Source: Phallusia mammillata (taxonomy: Eukaryota > Chordata > Ascidiacea > Phlebobranchia > Ascidiidae). From it: a stretch of 64,000 nt of DNA. The stretch lies in the NCBI GenBank assembly GCA_003260075.1, contig QLIY01000021.1, forward strand, positions 190,839-254,838. Reading direction: 5' to 3'. Position numbers and translations under genes: made by a program. This document shows, piece by piece, positions 33,101 through 44,200 of this stretch (positions within the stretch are counted from its first letter, which is position 1; every line of letters starts with the position of its first letter). Under the pieces are notes generated by a model. That model saw nothing but the letters and a program-made list of their open reading frames with translations, searched no databases and had not been told where the DNA came from.

Positions 33101-36100
33101 AATATTACAACGTGTTTTTGAAACATCTTTAATTGACTTCGAATGAAAATTGTATGGCCGTGCCTTAAATTTTACCTGTAATTTGAGTTAAAAATTGCCT
33201 GTAATTTGAGTTTAATGAGCGACTACACGTATGCAACAGGATTAACAAAAATACCAGTTACCAGCATAATTAGATGACCAATCAAAACCCGTGCACGTAG
33301 CCTAGATTTTACATGTGTATAAATAGCTGGAGTAAACTGAACAGTACATTGTTTCAACTTATCTCATTGCAGGAATTAGTTGTACAGCGTTGAAGTTTTA
33401 TTATGGCACGTTTTGTATTCTTAGCAGCATTCGCTGTTTTTGGATTCGTTACTGTAAAGGCCTCATACATTCCCCCTGACGATCGTAAGTATTAATAATG
33501 TAGAGTAAATATTAAAGTGTGGTCATGGGAAAGTTATAACTGCCAAATTATGATAAGTATAATTGTTATCTGTGTTTGTTAACATGAGTTCCAAAAAGGG
33601 GGGTGCAGCCAATGCAGGGCTTATAGGAGTGTACGGGGCTCATAAAAACCAAAGTTTAAAACTGAATTATGAACTGAACTAGAACTAGTTCATATGATTG
33701 CTTTAAAACGAAAGGTACTGGTGTTGATTGCAAAGCATTTTGAATGTCTATTTTTAGTACAAATGAGAGCCCATCTAAATAGACAGTGTTTGTAAAAATA
33801 GCCTGTGAAAATGTCTAATAAAGTTTTTTTATTTTTGCAGCACCTTGCCCGTACCCGGGTTTTGGGGACTGGAGTGCATGCGGCTTACACGACGAGTGCC
33901 CCGACTACAGCAAGTGCGAATTCCGTACAAACGCCCTTTCATACGATACTGTACCGCCTTGCCCGCCAATAGTAGAAACCAGAGGTATGGTTGTTGGTGT
34001 AACTATTAATATATAACCTTAGTTGTTTAAAAATCTATAGTTTTCGTTGTTTTTCGAGGCAGATGTTTTAAAATTGTTAAGGACCAGATTTTTTGGGTCG
34101 TGCTCGGCCTTTGGAGTCTAGTTCTGGAGCATTCGTATTTTTACTTCTTAGTGTGTAGATGCAAAGTGAGCGCATTTTTTTGGCAAAGAGCTGACACACT
34201 GTGAACCATAGTTTTCAAGACTTGAGCTGTTTTGTGGTCAAGTTTTAAGAGTTTGACCAGGCTACTTATTTTATTGGCAAAGGAACTTAAAAATCAGAAA
34301 AACGTACATGTTCTTTGTTCAATTTTAAGTAAAACACAACGCTCCAATGTCTAGTGACGTCATTTTCGGTTACGTAAAAATATTTGCCAGACCGAAACTT
34401 GAATGACGTCACTTATACTATAACAGCTGGCGTTAAGTATACCCACCCTATGAGCAAGGGGTTGAATTACGCGTCTTTTCGCAACAAAAACGCACATGTT
34501 ATTAAGAGAAAACAAAAATATCAGTAAGCATGTATAAATTTTGTTCATTTGATAGAATGTCAAGCAAACCCACCACCCCCAGACAGTCCAACACCTGTAG
34601 CATCGGATGATACCTCCGAAACATCGGATGATACCTCAGAAACAAGTGACTCCCCCAAATCGGATTCAAAATCGCCGAAGAAAGGCAATGGAGACCAGGG
34701 AACAAGTACAACACCGAAAGGATCGCCAAAAAATCAGCAAGGTGGTGAAAAGGGTACAACTACCACCACTAAATCCCCAAAAGGCAAGGGTAAGGGAAAA
34801 GGAAAGGGAAAGGGAAAGGGAAGAGGCAGAGGCGGTGGCTCACCTGGAACAAGCAAGAAGGGCGGATCGGCTTCCCCAAAGAGCGGAAGCAAGAGTGGAT
34901 CTGCATCCCCCCAGCATGGAGGTTCTAACAACCCAACTCCTGATCCTCAGCCTCATGGATATTAACCAGGATCACGAAGGGAATTGAGAATTGCTCTTGT
35001 GTTTTTTGTTTCATTTTCATTTAAAAACTACAGCCTTATTCAAAATTTTGCTAAAATTGTTTTGTATGTTGCTAATTCATTTTTTTTTATCTTTTTTTTG
35101 TTAAAGTAAGTAATTGTGCATCATCGAAATTTTTATGTTTGATTTAAAATTACTCCTTTAGTGGTAAATAAAATTCGGTTTAGTTTTAAAATAAAAAAAC
35201 GGTTTTTGCAAGTTTTTGTTTATTTTACCAATAGGTAAACAATTAAAACGGATGAAACAAAATTCATCTTATAGCACAGGGTTTCTAAAGCACACATTTA
35301 CTCTATAATTAAACTTAGTTTCAACGCATAAATTGAAGTGATTGCGCGTTCACGTTAGAAAAAATGCTGAAAAACTATCATTTACAGGACGAAGGGCTGT
35401 AGGGGGGGGGGTGTTTTTTTACCAATAGGTAAACAATTACAACGGATGAAACAAAATTCATTTTGTGTCATGGTACGGGTCTTATAGCACAGGGTTTCTA
35501 AAGCACACATTTACTTTATAATTAAACTTAGTTTCAACGCATAAATTGAAGTAATTGCGCGTCACGTTAGAAAAAATGCTGAAAAACTATCATTTACGGG
35601 ACGAAGGGCTGTATATAAAAGACATGAATACACGCATGTACCAAACTAACGGCGCAAATTCGATGGACCCATTTTTAGCTTAAACACGAACACGAACACG
35701 AACCCGAAACCAAATTAAAAAGTCCCGCCCAATATTAAAGTAAAAACATATAAAAGTAAAAACAATAACATTAGCCTGATTTAATGCAGGTTAAAAACGT
35801 AAAATTTCCTGAAGTGTTTTGTTCAAAAAGAGTTTAGGGCAGTAGTTTTCAACCTGTGGCATGCACACGCCGGAGCTTTTCAGGTGGTATAAGAGTAGCT
35901 TTCTGTTACACTCAATTGAAGTCGGATCAGAAATGAGCCCAATTGATCAGCTCTGGTTTTGGGTGAAACTCGTGTCTTGGGCATTCTTTTGAAATTCCCA
36001 ACCTTGCTGGTCTCAGACATTTGCAAGCCTAGTCTAAGAAATAGGGTATGCCTTGGTTTATCCATCCGAACAGGGTTGGTGGTATACTCAGTGATAGAAA

Positions 36101-37309
36101 AAAACGTCAGAGCCACGCCACTAATTTAGAGCTACGGTCGACGGGTTAAGGAAAAGTAAGAAGAAAATTGGTTTCAGTCACATTCGCGTTTTCGTAAATG
36201 ATGGAACGATTTGACAAATTGCAACTACTAATTTGGCCTAATTGGAAACGCGCCACAGTCAAATCATCCAAGCACACTTTCACTTAAGCTTACAATTAGC
36301 TATTTTAAAAGTAACATTGGTTCTGCAATGTCTTTCCATGTTCTAGCAATTCACGGACCGTGTGAATATTGAAGCATTATTTGTAAGACATCTTTAATTG
36401 CTTTCAAATGAAAACAATTGAAAATGACCGTGCCTTTGAAACGTACGATTAAGCGCATAAAGGGTTTTGAGCTTGTCGATGTATGCCATTATAGGTCCAG
36501 ATAATTGCCGGTTACCAGCATAATTAATTGACCAATCAAAACCCGAGCATGGCCGAGATTTATGTGTATAAATAGCTGGCGTCCACTGAAGAAAAATATT
36601 GCTTAACTCATCGCATTGCAGCTGGGACTAGTTGTGCAGCGTTGATATTATTATGGCACACATTTTATTCTTAGCTGCATTTGCTGTCTTTGGAATCGTC
36701 ACTGTACAGACTGCTAGCATTGCCTCTGATAACAATCGTAAGTATTAATATTGTTGACTAAATCTAATGTGTGCATGAAAAGTAACTAAGGACCAACGTG
36801 AAATAATTTCTGTGTGCAGTTACAGTTGTTTTTATGGAATAGATTTGTTACTATACGTTGTTTAACGGTTGAATTAAACTTCAAATTAAACTCAGTATAC
36901 TGTTGTCAAAAGTTATATCGGATTTGCGCCACTAAATAGCACATGATATAAAAAAACTCAAAATACATCAACCTTGCGTTTAATCTTTGTAGAATGTCAG
37001 CAAACTGCATCTGCCCCACCAGGCAGCCCAAAATCAGGCAAAGTAGATAAAGCTGAACCAAAGAACGGTACCTCTAAATCCTTTACATTTACTTCACAAA
37101 AGAAAGACAAAAGGGACATAAAGAAGTTAGACACAACATCGCAAATTTCGCCAAAGAGTCAGCATGGTTTCTAACCAGGATTACGAAGGAAATCAAATTT
37201 GCCATTTTTTTTATTTTTACTTGACGAAAGTTCAGCCTAATTCAAAGTTCTTTTTGTAGTTTGGTCAATTTTACGAACATTTTTTGGAATATTTCTTTAT
37301 TTTTCGATG

Positions 37310-37406
<97 letters not shown>

Positions 37407-38180
37407 GTTCTTTTCTGGTACAATTTTTGGTTTAATTAAAATAAAACAGAAAAAAATCTTGCAAGTTTTTCTTTCTTTTCTCATAAGTAAACAGTTAGAA
37501 CTAAAGAAAAAAATTCAAAATTGTAAAAAAATCGTATTTGTGTGGTGGTAAGGCTACAAAAGCACAGCGTTTGTAACACACATTACCTTATAAGCAAACA
37601 TAATCCCAACCCATAGATTGAAGTGGTTGCACGAACATTGCTGTAATTCCGGGATCACAATAGAATCATCCCCGGTTTGCTGGAAAAGTAAACAAAATCA
37701 AATAAGATTACAAAAGGATTTTACAAAAATCTCAGACACAGAAATTTTATAAAAATATTCATTTCAGCAGCCTATTTCCACTTAGTTATTGTACTTTGGA
37801 AATTATTGCTAGAAAAAAAGAGCTCAATGGTGTTAAAACTGCTTTGGAAATCAAAGAACACGATATAGATTGGTCGCAATAACGTTAATTTAGTTTATGT
37901 CTGTTTTTAATTGTGTCGTTACGCACCACTGCACTCAGCTGTTGTTGTGTGCGGTGAAGCGGATCCACAAAGAACCACGTGATCAGCACTAACACGTCAA
38001 CGACGAAAGCGACGGCAATAACAGCAACAGTTTCAGCAGTAACAGACAACTGTAAAAAGTACAAGTTCGTATTGTGTAACGAGGAATTAGTAAACTGCAG
38101 ATAGTGCACACTGTTTCGACCTTAATAGTGCAGCTGGTGACAAGAGATTGGCCGCACAAACCAATGTAGCCACCTTGTCA

Positions 38181-38248
<68 letters not shown>

Positions 38249-41200
38249 GAAGTTATAGATAAAAACAGTGTGCACTGTCCGCAGCTTGCTTGCTAATGTG
38301 TATTGGCAATGCGTATGTATTAATTGATTGAGTTTAAATATACTCTTTTTATCGATTGAATCAAATATCAATCACACCCAACAATAATATTTTGTAACAT
38401 TAAAAATTAAAACCTAGAAAGTTTAACGATTCTTCTATTTTTAAGGTAATGATAAAAACTAATAAATTTTACAAATCAAATTTCGAATTCGGGTTTTTAT
38501 AGATTCGAATATTGGCTAAAAGTTTAATGTTTTCACGAGCTTGTAAGTATCATCAAACCTAATTTAACAAACACTTGTAATACAAACCAATTTACTTTTA
38601 TTTCTGCCCTTTTTCGGCGTCTTCGCTGTTTCATAAGACTTTGCTTGTACAGAGTGTTGGTTGTCCATAACTTGGCGAAGAGGGGCGAAAAAGCAAGACT
38701 GAAACCAAAAGTAAGAAGACACGCTCGAATCTGAAAAGCACAATGGTTTGTTGATCTCTCCTCAATAAAAAATCTTCCAAAACATTAAAATATTCATGCA
38801 AATACTTTTTGCTGTACGGAAAACTTGAAAAGGCAAAAACATAATAAAATGAGCGCTATGTTTACCTTTTGTCACGTTTGTGGCAAAACAATTATTTCTG
38901 TTTTACGACTTTACCAAGAATCTATCAGCTCAAGATTGCAAACAATGAAGTTACTTGTTCAAGTCAGAACACAAACACAATTTAAAGCCTTTTTGAGAAT
39001 AGAACGAAAAACTAACCCCTTGTTTTAAACACGCGTGTGCCTCCAGAAAATTGCATTTCACTATCAGGCACTTGTGCCGCAAGAAAGGTTGAAAACGCTT
39101 GTGTAAACCTTCAAGGCACGGGCGCCACAGACATTTGTAATAAAAGTCGTTACTAATGTGCATTGGCGCATATTTATAAATTAGTTTGATCACTAATAAT
39201 GTCTTTGAATTATTTTAACGTTGAAACCTTTACAAAAGTAATTTTCAAAACAGCTACCAATATAATTAGCCGACTTTTTGTAACTTCTTACCTCACACAA
39301 TGTGTCCGTGATTTCGTTGATAGCAAACGCGTAAACAGCGGTAATGAGCAGGAAACAACCAAGAACACTAAGTGAATTGAGAACAGGAATGGAATTGACA
39401 ATTTGACTGAAACAAGATAAAAATTTCAATTATCAGGCCTTGTCATTACACATCACTTATTCAAAGCTTATTAGAATTACAGCAATTGCAGTTAAACTGA
39501 GAGCTTTAAACTGAGAGAAAAAATGAGTTAAACAATTTTTCAAAGGTGTTAAAGATGCATTGGGTCCCATTTTGCTATGATTGTCAACAGTGAAATTCTG
39601 TACATACCTTTTCTCTCTGTGTACCCAGTTGAAAACCAAACAGCTAAAACAAAAGAGAATGCATAGACCAGCCATTCCACCTACAGCTATGAATGTTGAC
39701 TGGGAAAGTTGTGGGGGGGGGGGGGGGGGGGGGGGGATCACGTGGCGGCTCGACCCAACTGTAAATACAAGATTTGTTGTTGTAAGTTAAAGGTGTAATC
39801 AATGTTTTTTAAGGCAGAGGATAACATAAACTGTTTCAAGTAAATTTGAGTGATAATTTTGCTATAGCACTGTTGTTCACGACTGAATCAAATTATTTGG
39901 GTAGTGTACAGGTTTATAACGGTTTAAAATGTAATTAAAATACGCGTTGAGTTAAAATAAACAAATGTATGTTATACTGGTCAAAAGGGAATGCGCTCAA
40001 TTTTAGATGTTCCAAATTGGTTTTCATACAATTGAAACCTATACGACCTATACAAAAGTCAGTCAAAAACCGCACCAAAGCCCGACAGAGTTCCACTAAG
40101 TAACAGATGTGAACTTTAATGTTCTCATTTTTAACACAGCCAATACAATAGGAACCTTGTATGATAGCACACGTCAGCTGTTTGAAAAACAATTTCAGTT
40201 ATTTGAAAAACAAAAACGCAAATGTTACCCAATCTTAGGAACACAATACACGGACTCGAAGAGTAATTTACCCAATTTTGTTTTTCCACGTAATGTTGTT
40301 GCTCTGAGTGTCGTAAAACATGATAGTGACGTAGGAACCGTTCTGGAATCGCTGGACTTCAGTGATGGCCATTCTTGATCCGTCCGAGTCAAACACAACA
40401 CGACCTGAGATGCCGGGAAACGATGAAATATTCAACGATTGATACATTGCCTGTGAATTGAGTTTAGTTTATTTTGCTTGGTTAAAAAACACTTGACACA
40501 ATTTCACTACAACCATCACCGACCCGCAAATAGCTGTGCAATGTTGAAACGTTATTGAGCGTAAATAAATAATGGGCACAATTGGTGGAACGATGGTAAA
40601 CGCGCTAAAGCCGATGGGAGATTTAGATTTTGGTCAGCCGGTGCTATCACAAACGTCATATTTTTCAGCCAGGTCTGTTACAAAAGGTCCATTGACAGTA
40701 ACCAGTAATGCTAACCGGTTCGGGGGGGGGGATAAACTTTTTCGAGTACATTTTACTGATAATTTAAATTTTTATTTAAAGACGCGTTGACTTATGTCAG
40801 TTATTTGAAAAACCATATGTGTTGAAGTCGGTACATATTTGTGTTATTAAGACCGATATGTAACGATGCAAATTTTACCCAATCTTGTTTTTCCACGTAA
40901 TATTGTTGCTCTGTGTGTCGTAGAACATGATAGGGACGTAGGAACCGTTCTGGAATCGCTGGACTTCGGTGATGGCCATTCTTGACCCGTCCGAGTCGAA
41001 CACAACACGACCTGAGATGCCAGGAAACGATGAAATATTCAACGATTGATACATCGCCTGTAAAAAAATGGAGATGAGTTTATTTCGACTGGTGAAAGAA
41101 CACATAGCAACACAATGCACTGAACAATCACCAAGCTGCGCAACGTCTTAGCTCAAAGTTGAAACGTTATGGAGTGCAAACTAGTGGATGACACAGATGG

Positions 41201-44200
41201 TGTATCATGATTAAGCGTGCTGCAGCCAAAACGTCACTAAAAAGCGTTATATCGAAACAGATTTTAGTGAATCAGTTTGAAATGTGAATACATCAATCAC
41301 TATTAAACAGTACTTACACAATTTTGCAATTTACAAGCTATATCAAAATCAAAAACGTTTGCAAAGCTTTTCAAAGATTAAAATAATAAATTAAAGAACT
41401 ACTAAGTTGGATTAATTTAAATTACAGCAGTTGATTGCATGAAATAGGCTATTGCTGCCAGGCATAATGTATAACCAAGTATTGCTCACCCAGCAGTTTT
41501 ATTGTAAACAATCGGCGTTTCGACGTCCTAATTGCATGTGAACTTTGGTTATCTAACTTTTGTATGAAACTAGTCCCAACTTGCCCTCAAACAATAACAT
41601 AACAGTAAATACCTACCTTTGATATTTTGGCACTTTTCCTCGTCAAGTCGCTAGGTGATAACCGCGTGATGGTGCTGTTGAGCGCAAGAGCAAATGCCCA
41701 CACTGCGTCATACGCTAGAGGTGCTTCTGCATAGCCACCTTTTCCCTGTGCACCTTTTCCAAGCTTCTTGTTCAGCCGCGAAACGAACTTGGATGAACGC
41801 TGTCGAAAATCGATAACATGCACGTTACAATGAAAAACACGACCAAAGAGAATTGTTACATGTTTGTGAAAAAACGCGATTCTATTAATTTTCAATTCGT
41901 CTGGAATCCGACAGCTTTAATTTTTTTTTACTGTTACTGGCAACTACTCATCCGGCATAAGAGTTTTAACGGATTCTTGGTTTTGAGGTAGTTAAGTGCG
42001 TCACAAGTTTGTAACCCGCTTAAATACAACAGGTTAAAAAGAGTGATTTCAAATTGACAAACATACAACAATAATACAAGACTGATTGAAAATTCACAGG
42101 CACAGTAAAAATATAACCTAAATAATAAACACCAAAACAAGAAATCACCAAATAATTGTTATCACAAACTTAAAAATAGGAGGAAAAAAACTTCTCTAGG
42201 GGGGGGGGCATATGCACGTTACGATGAAAAACACGACCAAAGAGAATATTGTAAGTGTGTGAAAAAAGCTCTGTTCTTTTATTTAATTCGTCTGGAATAG
42301 GACAGTTTCAAAATAAATTATTTTACACTGTTGCTATCGCCATTATAGTTTTGTCGGATTCTTGGTTTCGAGGTAGTTTTTCGAGGTAGTACTCAAGTTT
42401 ACAAAACTGGATAACACCAAAACACCAAAAAAACAAACAAAAAACAAACAAACAAACATACAACAAAAAATGCAAAATAAGTTTATATTTATAATATACC
42501 AAGCAAAAATCTGACCCAAACAAAACAAACTGAAACACAAAATTACAAAATAGATGTTATAAAAACTTATCAAGAACTACAGGGGCTGAGATTTTTATGT
42601 TTGGGGTCAAGTTTGATTAAAACTTGATTTAAAACTTGGTCTCATTTGTGTCGCAGTTGCATCAACCTCAGGGCCTAATACGGGTTTTGTTTTAAACAAA
42701 TCTGGTTCGGGTGGGTTTTTGGGCTTACAATCTGTGCAATGCAATTTGTTTTCTGTTTGCCACTGATCATACAGGGGGGGGGGTTTCAAGATTTTACTAC
42801 AATGCACGTATGGGTAAATATAGTTGGATTATATAACTCATAATTTACCATTCCAGACACTGTCTTCTGATCTGACGGGTCAAACATCATAATTTCAGTT
42901 GTAAAATGTCCTTTAACCGTTTCCTGCATTTGTTCGATGGAACAGTTGATTTCTAAATTGTTATGAAATTCAGTGTTATTATTTCACAACTTTATTTTTA
43001 GCATCTGAGAAGACTTACTTTCTTTACGAATCACGTGCCAATCGTGCTGGTACCAGCCAATCAGAAACCAGACGTACTTTTGCCCGTAAATTCCGTTCGG
43101 GGGGGGGGTCACTAACTTTTCAAGTGTGGGTGAATATATGTTTGATTATATAAGGCACAATTTACCATTCCTGACACTGTATTCTGATCCGACGGGTCAA
43201 ACATCATAATTTCTGTTGTAAAATGTCCGTCAACCGTTTCTTGCATTTGTTCGATTGAGCAGTTGATTTCTGAAACGTTATGGAATTCAGTGTTATTATT
43301 TTATATTTTTATTTCCAGCGTGTGAGGACAAGACTTACTTTCTTTACGGATCACGTGCCAATCATGCTGATACCAGCCAATCAGAAACCAGACGTACTTT
43401 TGCCCGTAAATTCCGTTCTTGAAAGCCTGATATTACAAAAAAGGTTTTGTTTAGGTGTGAGCAAAATTAAAAACATATTACCACGGACAACGTAAAAAAT
43501 TATTGTCGTTGATTATAAACATGTATTAATCACTGGGAACAGCTCTGAAGGGTTCATGTAGATCAGCGATCACAGCATACAAAATTCATAGTATGTCAGA
43601 ACTATTAAAGGCGTTTTACAAAATCAAGACCGTCTTCCAAGCATTTTCATGTGGCTAGGGATGAGCAAGATTTTTCTGGGGTGGGATTCGAACCCATGAC
43701 ATGAACTTATCTATCCTGGTAGTTTACATCAATTGAATACCGTACCTGACACATTACTTTTCTTGCCATTCCTTCATAGAACAGACCGACGATAATTCGA
43801 ACATCGACTTTCTACATAAAATACCACTTGTTAGGTGTTTGCCACAAAAATATATTAAGCAAAAATCTATGGTAATAAAGCATACCTTAAGATTTCTTAC
43901 AGCAACTCTAGGGTCATCGTAAAAAGTTTGGTGGATGACTAGATCCATTCCCTCATCCGATATACGTTGACGTAAATCTTCCGCGGTCTGTAATTTTTCG
44001 GTCATAAAGCAGTCAATCAAACAATTTAGATTAGCGTCCAATACATACTTTATAAGAATGCATGAGCAAATTAAAATGTCTAAAATAGCAAAATAAAAGA
44101 TTTCAAGTATCTTTAAAATAAGTTGTTTTAATTTTTATACAGTAGCCTACCTATTTAGTGCCTGATCAGTGCATAAATGTCTTTACCCGTTTCGTTTTCT

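Noticed and set aside
34734-34931. Minus-strand Pro/Leu-rich frame
   Set aside because: Antisense of the Gly-Lys and Ser-rich tail of nested gene 1.
37242-37551. Open frames with long poly-Gly or poly-Pro runs (also 12223-12736, 38087-38371, 39457-39790)
   Set aside because: They arise only from G runs that look like gap spacers; not real proteins.
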